DNA of 64,000 bases from Anisus vortex. Lineage: Eukaryota; Mollusca; Gastropoda; Planorbidae. Both the position numbers and the translations under genes were made by a program. Position 1 is the first letter of the stretch. The number at the start of each line of letters is the position of its first letter. The notes under the pieces are model-generated. The model saw only the letters and a program-made list of their open reading frames with translations. It had not been told where the DNA came from and did not search any database. The DNA is taken from contig OX421497.1 in assembly GCA_949126835.1 (NCBI GenBank), positions 12,743,132 to 12,807,131 on the forward strand. Direction: 5' to 3'. Of the stretch, positions 28,001-43,000 are shown piece by piece.

Positions 28001-31000
28001 ATACATTGTCAATACATTGTAATGACATTATTATTTATTAAATATCCCCACCCTGCTTGGCAGACTGAACCCAGAACTAGACAGTAAAGTTTGATGGTAT
28101 TCTATACAGTCTAGACTAGGGTGCCTGACATACACAAAAAAGGTCTACACAAGAAGTCTACAGTTGGCTGTCATTGTATACAGGTAAAATAGACACACAA
28201 GAAGTCTATGGTTGGCTGTCATTGTGTACAGGTAAAATAGACACACAAGAAGTCTACAGTTGGCTGTCATTGTATACAGGTAAAATAGACACACAAGAAG
28301 TCTACAGTTGGCTGTCATTGTATACAGGTAAAATAGACACACAAGAAGTCTACAGTTGGCTGTCATTGTATACAGGTAAAATAGACACACAAGAAGTCTA
28401 CAGTTGGCTGTCATTGTATACAGGTAAAATAGACACACAAGAAGTCTACAGTTGGCTGTCATTGTATACAGGTAAAATAGACACACAAGAAGTCTACAGT
28501 TGGCTGTCATTGTATACAGGTAAAATAGACACACAAGAAGTCTACAGGTAAAATAGACACACAAGAAGTCTACAGTTGGCTGTCATTGTATACAGGTAAA
28601 ATAGACACACAAGAAGTCTACAGTTGGCTGTCATTGTATACAGGTAAAATAGACACACAAGAAGTCTACAGTTGGCTGTCATTGTATACAGGTAAAATAG
28701 ACACACAAGAAGTCTACAGTTGGCTGTCATTGTATACAGGTAAAATAGACACACAAGAAGTCTACAGTTGGCTGTCATTGTATACAGGTAAAATAGACAC
28801 ACAAGAAGTCTACAGTTGGCTGTCATTGTATACAGGTAAAATAAAGACACAAGAAGTCTACAGTTGGCTGTCATTGTACAGGTAAAATAGACACACAAGA
28901 AGTCTACAGTTGGCTGTCATTGTATACAGGTAAAATAAAGACACAAGAAGTCTACAGTTGGCTGTCATTGTATACAGGTAAAATAGAGACACAAGAAGTC
29001 TACAGTTGGCTGTCATTGTATACAGGTAAAATAGACACACAAGAAGTCTACAGTTGGCTGTCATTGTATACAGGTAAAATAGACACACAAGAAGTCTATG
29101 GTTGGCTGTCATTGTATACAGGTAAAATAGACACACAAGAAGTCTATGGTTGGCTGTCATTGTATACAGGTAAAATAGAGACACAAGTCTACAGTTGGCT
29201 GTCATTGTATACAGGTAAAATAGACACACAAGAAGTCTACAGTTGGCTGTCATTGTATACAGGTAAAATAGAGACACAAGTCTACAGTTGGCTGTCATTG
29301 TATACAGGTAAAATAGACACACAAGAAGTCTACAGTTGGCTGTCATTGTATACAGGTAAAATAGACACACAAGAAGTCTATGGTTGGCTGTCATTGTATA
29401 CAGGTAAAATAGAGACACAAGAAGTCTACAGTTGGCTGTCATTGTATACAGGTAAAATAGACACACAAGAAGTCTACAGTTGGCTGTCATTGTATACAGG
29501 TAAAAGAGGCACACAAGAAGTCTATGGTTGGCTGTCATTGTATACAGGTAAAATAGAGACACAAGAAGTCTACAGTTGGCTGTCATTGTATACAGGTAAA
29601 ATAGACACACAAGAAGTCTACAGTTGGCTGTCATTGTATACAGGTAAAATAGACACACAAGAAGTCTACAGTTGGCTGTCATTGTATACAGGTAAAATAG
29701 AGACACAAGAAGTCTACAGTTGGCTGTCATTGTGTACAGGTAAAATAGAGACACAAGAAGTCTACAGTTGGCTGTCATTGTGTACAGGTAAAATAGAGAC
29801 ACAAGTCTACAGTTGGCTGTCATTGTATACAGGTAAAATAGAGACACAAGAAGTCTACAGTTGGCTGTCATTGTATACAGGTAAAATAGAGACACAAGAA
29901 GTCTACAGTTGGCTGTCATTGTATACAGGTAAAATAGACACAAGAAGTCTACAGTTGGCTGTCATTGTATACAGGTAAAATAGACACACAAGAAGTCTAC
30001 AGTTGGCTGTCATTGTACAGGTAAAATAGACACACAAGAAGTCTACAGTTGGCTGTCATTGTATACAGGTAAAATAGAGACACAAGAAGTCTACAGTTGG
30101 CTGTCATTGTGTACAGGTAAAATAGAGACACAAGAAGTCTACAGTTGGCTGTCATTGTGTACAGGTAAAATAGAGACACAAGTCTACAGTTGGCTGTCAT
30201 TGTATACAGGTAAAATAGAGACACAAGAAGTATACAGTTGGCTGTCATTGTGTACAGGTAAAATAGAGACACAAGTCTACAGTTGGCTGTCATTGTACAG
30301 GTAAAATAGACACACAAGAAGTCTACAGTTGGCTGTCATTGTATACAGGTAAAATAAAGACACAAGAAGTCTACAGTTGGCTGTCATTGTATACAGGTAA
30401 AATAGAGACACAAGAAGTCTACAGTTGGCTGTCATTGTATACAGGTAAAATAGACACACAAGAAGTCTACAGTTGGCTGTCATTGTATACAGGTAAAATA
30501 GACACACAAGAAGTCTATGGTTGGCTGTCATTGTATACAGGTAAAATAGACACACAAGAAGTCTATGGTTGGCTGTCATTGTATACAGGTAAAATAGAGA
30601 CACAAGTCTACAGTTGGCTGTCATTGTATACAGGTAAAATAGACACACAAGAAGTCTACAGTTGGCTGTCATTGTATACAGGTAAAATAGAGACACAAGT
30701 CTACAGTTGGCTGTCATTGTATACAGGTAAAATAGACACACAAGAAGTCTACAGTTGGCTGTCATTGTATACAGGTAAAATAGACACACAAGAAGTCTAT
30801 GGTTGGCTGTCATTGTATACAGGTAAAATAGAGACACAAGAAGTCTACAGTTGGCTGTCATTGTATACAGGTAAAATAGACACACAAGAAGTCTACAGTT
30901 GGCTGTCATTGTATACAGGTAAAAGAGGCACACAAGAAGTCTATGGTTGGCTGTCATTGTATACAGGTAAAATAGAGACACAAGAAGTCTACAGTTGGCT

Positions 31001-34000
31001 GTCATTGTATACAGGTAAAATAGACACACAAGAAGTCTACAGTTGGCTGTCATTGTATACAGGTAAAATAGACACACAAGAAGTCTACAGTTGGCTGTCA
31101 TTGTATACAGGTAAAATAGAGACACAAGAAGTCTACAGTTGGCTGTCATTGTGTACAGGTAAAATAGAGACACAAGAAGTCTACAGTTGGCTGTCATTGT
31201 GTACAGGTAAAATAGAGACACAAGTCTACAGTTGGCTGTCATTGTATACAGGTAAAATAGAGACACAAGAAGTCTACAGTTGGCTGTCATTGTATACAGG
31301 TAAAATAGAGACACAAGAAGTCTACAGTTGGCTGTCATTGTATACAGGTAAAATAGACACAAGAAGTCTACAGTTGGCTGTCATTGTATACAGGTAAAAT
31401 AGACACACAAGAAGTCTACAGTTGGCTGTCATTGTACAGGTAAAATAGACACACAAGAAGTCTACAGTTGGCTGTCATTGTATACAGGTAAAATAGAGAC
31501 ACAAGAAGTCTACAGTTGGCTGTCATTGTGTACAGGTAAAATAGAGACACAAGAAGTCTACAGTTGGCTGTCATTGTGTACAGGTAAAATAGAGACACAA
31601 GTCTACAGTTGGCTGTCATTGTATACAGGTAAAATAGAGACACAAGAAGTATACAGTTGGCTGTCATTGTGTACAGGTAAAATAGAGACACAAGTCTACA
31701 GTTGGCTGTCATTGTATACAGGTAAAATAGAGACACAAGAAGTCTACAGTTGGCTGTCATTGTGTACAGGTAAAATAGAGACACAAGTCTACAGTTGGCT
31801 GTCATTGTATACAGGTAAAATAGAGACACAAGTCTACAGTTGGCTGTCATTGTATACAGGTAAAATAGAGACACAAGAAGTCTACAGTTGGCTGTCATTG
31901 TGTACAGGTAAAATAGAGACACAAGTCTACAGTTGGCTGTCATTGTATACAGGTAAAATAGAGACACAAGAAGTCTACAGTTGGCTGTCATTGTGTACAG
32001 GTAAAATAGAGACACAAGAAGTCTACAGTTGGCTGTCATTGTGTACAGGTAAAATAGAGACACAAGTCTACAGTTGGCTGTCATTGTGTACAGGTAAAAT
32101 AGAGACACAAGTCTACAGTTGGCTGTCAATGTATACAGGTAAAATAGAGACACAAGTCTACAGTTGGCTGTCATTGTATACAGGTAAAATAGAGACACAA
32201 GAAGTCTACAGTTGGCTGTCATTGTGTACAGGTAAAATAGAGACACAAGTCTACAGTTGGCTGTCATTGTATACAGGTAAAATAGAGACACAAGAAGTCT
32301 ATGGTTGGCTGTCATTGTATACAGGTAAAATAGAGACACAAGAAGTCTATGGTTGGCTGTCATTGCATACAGGTAAAATGTGACACACACAAGATTGCAA
32401 AGATAACAAACTGCTCCAAATATTGCTGAAGGTATCTAGTCAGGTTCACAAAAAGAGAAAAGAATAACACCCACCCCTTGCCCACAATTCACAAATTGAT
32501 CATTTTTACCCCCACCCTCCCCAAACAGATCTAGTAAAAGCCCATTATTAAGTGTTGCACCTGCACCAAGTCTAGAAGTGGCCTTGTTGTTTTTCTGGCT
32601 GACAGCTTCTTCTTTGAAACAGAAAGTAAACCAACTACCTTTTCCTGAATTCTGAACTAATCAATGGTTTGACACAATCTCTACAGATAAACTTTAATTC
32701 TTCTTAAAAGATAATTGGCATCCCTCCCCAACCCCCCAACAATCATAAAGAACAATAACTTCATTCATCTTAAGGATATTTATTTCCTTTTTCAGTCTAG
32801 TTAAAGTTGTATATATGCTTGGCATGGGAAGATTTAAATCATTCTATTAAAGATCTAGTACACTAAAGTGTTTTATAGCAAGATTTTGTAAAGGGGCTCA
32901 ACCTAATCAGAACTAGAGAAGACATCTTCCATCCTTACCTTTACACACACACACACAAATAAATAGGATAACTCTCCAAATTTTTTCATTAGCTTAAAAA
33001 GCCAGATAGCAAAGAGTGTTCTAATTAATTGATAAATCATATTGAACAAATGTGTAAAATGACTGGGTGTATTTTTTCAAGAAAGAAAGACAGGGTGTAG
33101 TGTATGCAACAGTTGTGTATTTTTTTTTTTGGGGGGGGGGGGAAGGGGGGGGGGGGCAACTGATTGTCTGGATGGTCATAAAATGTCACAAATGTCTACA
33201 GGTCACAAAATTTTGGTATGATGTGTTGAAAAAAAAAGGGAGGGGTGCAGCTTAAGAACTTATACTTTAAACAAAACTTACTGATTTCATGTCTTGACTG
33301 TTTTCTTCTTGTTTCATGCTCTGTTGAAAAGTTAATTTTATTTAAATACAGTAAACTTGTATGTACAATTATAGTGTAAAATTCCATATTCTACTATAAA
33401 TTGCTACAATAAGTTAAGTTCTAGTAATGTAAAGTACGTATCCCTCTTATACCAATTTGATCCACTGGACAAGTGAAGCAAGTTTCTGTGGCCAATACAA
33501 AGCCAAACTACCTTACTTATCCCAGAATATACAGTAATATGCTAGTAATATGCTCACTAAATTCAACAATTATAACTCTGTATTGCATTTTTATCAATAA
33601 TTTCTATCAACAACAAAAAATTAATAATAAACTGTAACTTACATATACAGATCCATGGTCAGAGGGAGCAGGGGAGGGTTGTTTTGGAGAGTTTTGGACC
33701 ATAATTTGTATCTGCTGTAACTGTGACTGCTGTGGGGTAAGGGGTCTTGAAGCAGGGGACAGGGGAGGTCCAGGGGGCTGCTGGGAAGGGGACATGTACA
33801 TTTGGGGCTGGGGAGGGGCATGTCCATACATCTGGTTAGGAAGCTAGATGGGAAAAGTAATATTGAAAGGTAAATAGTATATATTTTACACAAATCCAGA
33901 CTTAGGAATCTAATCCAGGACCCAAGAACAAATCCTGACTTAGGAATCTAACCCAAGACCCAAGAACAAATCCTGACTTAGGAATCTAATCCAAGAACAA

Positions 34001-37000
34001 ATCCTGACTTAGGAGTCTAACCCAAGACCCAAGAACAAATCCAGACTTAGGAATCTAACCCAGGACCCAAGAACAAATCCAGACTTAGGAATCTAACCCA
34101 GGACCCAAGAACAAATCCTGACTTAGGAATCTAACCCAAGACCCAAGAACAAATCCAGACTTAGGAATCTAACCCAGGACCCAAGAACAAATCCTGACTT
34201 AGGAATCTAGCCCAAGGACCCAAGAACATATCCTGCTTTAGAAATCTAGCCCAGGACCCAAGAACAATCCTGACTTAGAAAACTAACCTAGGACCCACTG
34301 TACACTAGGCCAGAGGTTGGCAAAATACGGCACTATGCCAGACTTGGCACGCAGGGGGATATTCAATGGCAAGGGGTAGAGGTCTTAAAAGTCTTTTCAA
34401 GTCTCTACTACAAGAAATTGAGTGCAACATCAGGATGACTGTTAGGCTGTTGGCGCTCTGAATAAATTAGAAACCATACTTTGGCACACTAATATCAAAA
34501 GGTTGCCCCTGCACTAGGCCACCCATGCTCCCTAAGCTATAAAGGGAAATTAATATCAGGATCCCAGAAGAAACTGAAGTAACTTTTTTTTTTTTAAAGC
34601 CCAACCGTTACATATAAAAAACTTAAACCAGCATTCTTCTGTCAATAACATAACAAAGGTCAAATTCATAAGGAGGACAACACTATTTGGTGATTCACTC
34701 AGTGCTATTTTCAGAGGTTTAAGGTTTGAACCTTGGTCTGCAATACATTACTATCATCAAGATACTATACTTTGAACTAGACATGACCAAATCTCAGGCA
34801 CATTTCTCATCATGCATTCAACTTATTTTTTAATTTGTTCAAGCTTTACATACCACTGTCAGCTGTTTGTATAAATTAGTCAATAATGGAGTGAAAGCAG
34901 GAAATGGGAATGTTATTTAGTGAGATATATACTACAGCTGGTTAATTAAGATGATGGGATGAAGCACAAAGGTGTGCTACCTGCAAACAGTTTCTGTCAG
35001 AATCAAACAATATAAAATACACTTTCCTAACACAATTCAATTTGAATTTTTAAAAAAAAACCATTTTTATAACCAAATAGACATGAGTATTGTGAATGTC
35101 TCTATTGCATTGATTCAAATTTCAATTAGATCTGAGAGATAATCATTTACATAAATTTACATAAACGTACCTGTCCACCCATCATAAACCTCTGTGAACC
35201 TGGTCCAGGTCCCATGGCCATTTGCTGGCTCATATACTGGCCGCCCTGTTGGGGGTATGAACCACCAACTGCTGGCCGGCGGCCTTGGCTCATGTCGCTA
35301 CCGCCAGACTGTGAGGAAAAAAAATAAAATGGTCAGTAAAAGGGAAATTAATTTTAGGCAATAAGTGTTTCATAGTCATGGATTCTATTCAATTTGCTTT
35401 GCCTTCACTGTATGTTTAAACTAGTTAGAATTCAAAAGCGACTTAAAGATTTTCAATATTAAATATAAAGAACAATATTTAAATGCAGCCCTAATTGTAT
35501 GAAGTAAAAGATGCAAGATAATTATTGTAAACATTTTTTTTAAATATTAAAATATAAATATATGCAATGGACCCAAAAAACACTAAATGCTACAATTCTC
35601 TGTACCACAAACAACATTAATCAAACAGTATAGAAATCGACCGTGAATGTTTTAGAACTTTAGCTTTAACCACATGCAAGTATACTTTAAAACTATGAAA
35701 ACAGGTCTGTGAACATTTTATACACTCTGAACCTAAGATATTAAACAGTCTTTCTCTACTCTAAAACAAATGATAATAAAAAATGACTATTTCTAACATG
35801 TACAACATTGATATACAAGGAACATTATAATTTTCCTCATTGGAGCAAAAACAAAAAAACCAAGATAAGCATTTGTTAAATGATAAAAAAACGCAAACAC
35901 TAGGTACTGAGGATGTAAACATTAAGAAGTTGTTGAATGCCTTTTAATAGTTGATCAAAGGTTACTAATGTCAGGTGATTGATATTTTATCTGTGATTTT
36001 GTGAATAAAGATATTCAATTGTCCAATAACAAGGGTTTTACGCTACAATCATTTCAAAGTTCCCAAACTTTAAAAATAATTCACACAAACCAATATATGC
36101 TGGTATATGTGCACATTTTGTTAATGTTAACAGATAGTTTATATAGGTAGTCCAATCTGAACAATTTATTGTTGGATTTTCTCAAGAGATATTTATATAA
36201 GCATACTTCTTTCCAGAAGCCCTTACACAAACAAATAGAAACAAATTTTGGATCAAAGACAACAACAACAACTGACTCAGCAACCAAATACAGAAGACTA
36301 ATGACTGATGAACTGGGGAACAGTAACAGCTGGGTAATGTGCCTACAGACACACTGTGTCACACAAGAAGTCTACAGTCTATATAGGCATAAACTCGGTA
36401 ACCCAAAGGGTAAGTAAAGTAAAGTACCCGACAGACAGAATTGATCCATAAGTCGAAGCAGCGTTCAACATTTTCTGTGGCCACAGTATACTAGGTGATT
36501 GTGTGACCAGCACTACCCATAGGGTAACATTATAGAAATACCAAAAATCGATTGACAAAATGCACCTATCGTCTACAGTGCCAATGACTTTTGGCACAGC
36601 CAGAAAGGACAAGTCCAAAATCAATAAAACCAAGAAATATTAATAAGTTTCCACAAAACAACACTAGATCAAGTAGATCACTTCTACTGAAGTAAGTAAA
36701 GTACCCTTCGGACCAAACTTATCATAGGGCTGGTGAAGCAGCGTTCACCAGTTTCTGTGGCCACGGCGTACAAGGAGATGTGTGGCCAGCACAATGCCCA
36801 GCCGCCTTTACTTTACCCCAACTAATGTCAGGTACTCATCAGAGCTGGGTAGACTCAGGGACACCCTCGATTCCTGTGAAAAAATCCTGGCTCCACCTGG
36901 ATTCGAACCCAGGACCTTCGGATCGCTAGTCGAATGCGCTGCCACTTCTACTGAAGAGCTGGCAACAAATACAAGATCATGTGTTTTGTAAACACATGAC

Positions 37001-40000
37001 ACGCTGTAGCTAGATGAAGAATATCCGCAACACAGACATGACCATATGCATAATTAACCTGCAGCAACGTATGAAAACACTATGAGGGATATGGAGGATG
37101 TGAGGAGACCAATGACAACCAATAATGTAAAGAGGCAATATACATTCAAAATGAAGCTCAGTTGATACTGATTTGCTGTTTATTCTTATATGCATTACTG
37201 CAACTTGCATCATTCTAGTTTCCTTGAAAAATAACTTTTGGTTTTGAAAAATAACTTTTGGTTTTACCCATTTAAACTTAGTGCTAAAATAGATCATTTG
37301 GGGCAGAGAATGAAACAATACAAGTGTGCCATGATATTACAGAATGATTGATTCACTTTACAAGTATCATTATAAGGGTAGGCCTATCAATTTCAAAAAT
37401 TTGAAAAACCTCTGTTTTAATTGCATTTGTTTAAACACATAGCATATACTCATACAGGTTTAAACTTTTTTTAGAAAACTCCTCTCAGCCATGGTGGAAA
37501 AAAAAGTATCTATACCGCCCCCCCCCTCCCCAGTGACTTAATTAGGTTTTCTTTATCCAACACTTTTACAATCCTGTCTACAACTTCACAGAATGAAAGA
37601 GAGTAAGAAAAGAAACTCTAACCTACTCCTGGCTCTGGGTGGGTGGGTGCACAGGAGAAGGGGGGAAATAAAGAGAAAGGGGGAGGTGTATGACGGAGGA
37701 ATCCAACCTAAATAAAAAGAAGTAATTCAAGGCCAAGTCTTGACCTCGTTGTAAAGGGGGAAAAAAACAAATACCAAGAGGTCACCCAGTGCACATTCTA
37801 TTGCAGACACTTGCCTTGTTCTATTTATTGTGCTCTCTTTACAAAACACAAAAAAAAAAAATCTGTAAACACGTACGCTTAGCGATCTGCTTTGGTTATT
37901 GGCGTGAAAGCTTTTTTTAAAAAAATGTGACGAGACACATGTTCTGTAACACCCACTGTGTGTGTGTTTTTGTTAAACGAGCCCCCCCCCCCCCTTGCCA
38001 TTCACACACACACACCGACCAAACACACTGCTGATTTAACAAATGGATCCCCCCCCCCCGGCCCGTTTCATCCACACACACACACCCACCCTCCCCCCAA
38101 GCAACTCTCCATTCATCACGCCAGTGTGTCCTGGACTATGGGAAGGAGAGATGAGAAGTTGTTTTTTACACAAAGGATGTGATAAATTATTTTTTTTTAC
38201 GAGAAAGGGCTTAGGTTATGAATACACGATATTGTGTTATTACTGTTTTTTAAAGGGTTTTTTCGGTATAATATTTTGTCATCATCGGTAGGCCTATATT
38301 ATTATTTTCTGTGTTGATGTATTTCAACCTGAAATAAGTGGGTTCGTTATGGTAGTGTAAAAACAAAAGGAAAGTATCCCCCCCCCCCCGGCAAACTTCA
38401 TCTATAATGCATGTGGAGCAGCGTTCTCAAGTTTCAATGGCCACGGAATACTAGAAAACTGTGTTGCCAGCACAATGTTCAGCCGCCTGGACTCTGCCCC
38501 AACTAAACAGGAACCGATCGGAGGTGGGTAAACTTAATGACCCATAATGACACCGTTCAAACCCAGAATCAAATCCTAATGACTCGAGCCCTCTGCCGCA
38601 AGACCAGCGTGTCCCATATTAGGGTAGCGTGGCATAGTTAAAAATACAACCGTAAGCTATTGGGGGGGAGAGGGGATGGGAGAGTAAATTATTCATTCTA
38701 AAAACAAACAGCCGAGTCCATAAGGTAATAAATATACAATTATAAAACTGGCTTCACCATATAACAGGGGTTTATGACTTCCTAGCAAACAAATAAAAAC
38801 AGTTCTAAAATAAACGCAACGATACCATGTTCAGGCTCAGACAGTACACAACTGTCTAAGGAACATAATAAAGAGACATCATTGCACCCTTACTTCTTAT
38901 GCATTACGTCTTACACATTTTGAATGGGGACGTACGTAAGCCAATGGAGCCCCAAAACAAGAAGGTGACCCGGCATTGAGCGACTATCATGGGACGTCTC
39001 GACATTTTACCCACGAGTCAACTGACTACAGCAGCAAAAAAAAAAACAACAACTTAGCAACCATCTTCAAAATCCAAAAGACTCGCGTCTTGTCTTATCT
39101 TATAAGTTTACAGACGTTCCTTCTAGATAGAAGATTATTACGTCCACTAGGCCCAAAACCTCCTGCAGGGCGACAGGTATCGGTCGGTGGCAGGGATAGA
39201 ACCCGCGACGTGTCTGTTGGTTTTTGGTTGACAGTCCGGTGAACTAACCGCTGGACCAACCTTCACTTGTACTTAAGATGAGCCGTTGATAAAGCCGAGT
39301 GCAAGCAAGTAGTAATAGTAATATCTAAATCCACATCGGCATGACACTCTTAAAGATAATCCAGGGATATGAAGAAGTTGAGCTAACCGAGCGATACGTT
39401 TCGGGAAGACCAGAGTGCCCTACAATCCAAAGTATGGCTGAACTAGTAAAAAAGCCTCCCGTGGCACCGTTCCGGAAAGTGAGGTGTAGATCATGCGCCG
39501 GTACAAAGTCAAAGTGTTGGCTGCAAGACCCCCCCCCCCACACACACACACACAAACAAAAGACACCTCGAAATCACTGCACGATATTCATTATACTATA
39601 AGTATTGGACTTGTTTCACTCTTACAACTAACCATTGAGATATGCGATGGCGATATGCATGACCAGCAAAAACATGAGAATTCATTATTTAGCCGTACAA
39701 CATGGTGCCACTGAAAAATGAATCATCATAAGCTGTCATTGCCAATTAAACAACGAACACCCAGAGGCCTGTGTGACCCTTGACAAAATGTAAACCTAAA
39801 CCGTTTCAAATGCATTAGGAATGAACATGCGCATAGGCTAAAGAATGGTCAACGCTGGGAAATACTATTCAAATAGAGTTCTTTTCTTTCTCACACCAAC
39901 CCATGAATTGTTTTAGCTTTACCCTTTTGATGATAAAAAACGATAACTCGGTGATAAGAAAATACAGACATAAAATATATCAATACAATCTGCAGGTCAA

Positions 40001-43000
40001 TGTGACCAAAGGCACATTTTTTTTTACCTTAAGTCCTCAAGGCTACCTTAGCAAACAGAGCACCCCCACCCCTCCCAATACACTCACACCCACCCCGCCC
40101 ACTGTCGGTACGACGCATCAATCGGCACAAGTGACCACTACAAGTGGTCAATATTTATTGACACCATGGAGTTGGAAAACGGGAAAACGTCGTGAGGGAG
40201 GGGCAAGGAGTTGGGAGGGGGGGAGGGGCAAGGAGTTGGGAGGGGAGGGAGGGGTGGGTGGAGTAAAGAGAACGATGAATGTGGAAGGAGAACGAAAAAA
40301 AAAGTGCGTGTGTGTCGGAGGGGGGGGGGGCGTGAAGAAAGAAGGCGGCTAGCAAAAACGATCCAGCACACACACACACACTCATTTCGAGTGCGTCAAG
40401 TACTGTGTGATCAAATTAGATCACGGACGTTCTAATAATGGCTACAGATGATGCAAGGGGGTTTTCATGACCTGGTTCAGTTTTTTTTCACTCTCGCTAC
40501 CATTTATATTTAAGTTGCGTCCTTGCCTTACCCCGCCCCCGTGACTAGATATCTATTGATTTGGGTTGAGACGCCGCGCGACCTTGAAACGGGACCAATT
40601 ATACGACATATTCACAGACGATATCTGAATCAAATAACACACACGGACATGAAACTGTTGTATCGGGTACTACTTCGAACATTATTACCAGAGCCTCCAA
40701 CTAATTTATGTAAACGATGTCTACACTCAAGCTAATTTAATAACAATATATATAAATTATAAACTGTGAAGTCTTTTCACTTACAAAGGGGGGGGGGGGG
40801 GGGGGGGGGGTTGGGTTACGAGAAAAATTTAATGACCAAAATAATATAAATTAGAAGAAAAAAAAACAGAGCCACCAAAAAAAAGGAGGTAGGCTACAGA
40901 TAACATTCAAAAATTCTACAATTAGTGACACTATCAAAATGGTAGGTAATTTTCCACTTTTAGGAAAAGTTAGAGGGAGAACTCCACTCAGTGGGTACCA
41001 AAATGACTAACTAGTGCATATAAAAAACGAAACTTTCTTAATGTTTATGCTGGCTACATATGCTATGTATAAAGGATCCACAAGCAAAGTGTAAGAACCA
41101 TGGTTTACTGCACTTAATGAGAAAAACGGGCTTCAGGAATATGCCAACCAATAATGCACAACCATGGTTAGAAATTCAACCACACAGCTAAAAACAAACA
41201 TAACACACAAAAAGCTACTAGAATAAAACTGGATGGCCAAGTAGACTTCTTAGAATAAAACCACAAACCGAAAGTAAACAACAACAAAAAATGCACAAGA
41301 GAATTTGTATGTGTGTGCAGTACTTTGGTCTGTTTAAATGAAACAAGACAAAGTATAAAACTATGAATATGACCATTAACTACTCAAAGGCAATAACTCG
41401 TACAATATTACTAAGTGCCCTAAAGATAGCCTGGTTAATTCAGTGTACAAGAACTGGACTTTTAAATTGTGTTAACCTTGTTTGCAAAACTACAAATGAC
41501 CTGAAGCTTAAATAGTTAAAAAATAAGCAGAATTGTTGCTCAAGCACATTCAGTTTAAACATACTTGTACAACCTACATTTCTCTAGCTACTCTGATAAC
41601 ATTGCCTACTTCACCATGATCCAGTGGTAGCACAATCTGCACTGCCAAACCTAATGCCCAGAGTTTGACTCCCTGTAAACATGATGACTTTATCTCTGGT
41701 CTGGAGGGTGTCCTAGAGTCTACCCAGCGCTGAAGACATTGGTCGGTAAAACCTATGGGCCACACAATCCCAATGTATGCAGCAGCCACAGGAACTAGTT
41801 AACACTGCTTCACCAGTCTCATGGACCAACATGGATATGAAGGGATATTTTACACATGTACCATAAGCCATGTTATAACTTGATACACATACAAATGTCT
41901 ATTTCCACCTTTATATTTTAATGCTAGCTCCAACATGAAGAATGACAATGAACTTGACAAATGAAGCCCTTGGAACCACTGGATTGTGGGCTGATTCTGC
42001 CTTGATTGTGAGTGGATATTGAAACACAAAATGACTAGCATGGGCACACAAAATAATAAACTACTTGACAATACTTTTTTTTATTTGAGGACCATATTAC
42101 AATTTCTCTAAAATAATATATTGATAAATATTTACAAAAATTATCAAATCACCAAAAGCAAAAGTGTTTACTAAAGCTAGATAATAAGAAAACCAAAAAG
42201 ATTTAAAAATAAAAAACCCATTAGTAACTGTAAATGGTGCATCATACAACATAATAAGAATCATAAAGTCATAAGGGATGAAATAGAAGTTATACCTTAG
42301 AAGAGTGCATCACAATTTTTTATTTTAATTGTCTTTCACCTTCAATAATTTTTTTAAATACTTTTAATACCTTTTTAGACCTAGAATTAATCTCCACAAA
42401 AAATATAATTCTACATTTATATTTCCTAACAATGTCACTCCTACCCCTAAGATCAAGAGGTTAGATATTTAAAAGTCCCTTAAGAAATATTTACCGTACT
42501 AATACCTGTGCTCATTTTATATATAATGTGAAATGATACACCGCATATTCTTGTGCATAGGTAGCCATTAGTTTAAGGTTATTTAATTTATATTTTATAG
42601 TTGATTTGCAGATGGGTCGGTCACACTATAGACCTTGCACTCTTTTAAATCTGAAATTTATCAAACTCTCTTTTTTTTCTCAACCTTTTCACAACTACAG
42701 GCATTGCACAATTAAAGTTGTACAGTCGTCAAAAGCGATTTAAGTTTTTGTTGAAATAACACATTTGTACGTATATGAAAGCTATTTATGTAAAAGTATG
42801 CATATACAGGTAATTCTGCATCTTTGCAATCACTGATTTAAACTATAGTTGCAACTTAATGACTGAGTAGTGACATTTATAAAAATTTTCTTTACAATCA
42901 TGGCACAAAGTTTAGTGAATAGGTCGCAACCATAATTTTGGGTTGAAAAGTGTTACTTATACGCAAACATAATATACTATAAAAGAATTGTTTTATGTTA

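Noticed and set aside
28145..32386. Long open frames on both strands across the 48-bp array (up to 361 codons), and the regular spacing resembling a CRISPR array
   Set aside because: The unit is 48 bp, a multiple of three, so any stop-free frame stays open. Units are contiguous without unique spacers, and this is an animal genome.
36895..36942. tRNA-like sequence with perfect box B
   Set aside because: It is the head of a SINE bounded by a target-site duplication and cannot form an intact cloverleaf. It is not a tRNA gene.
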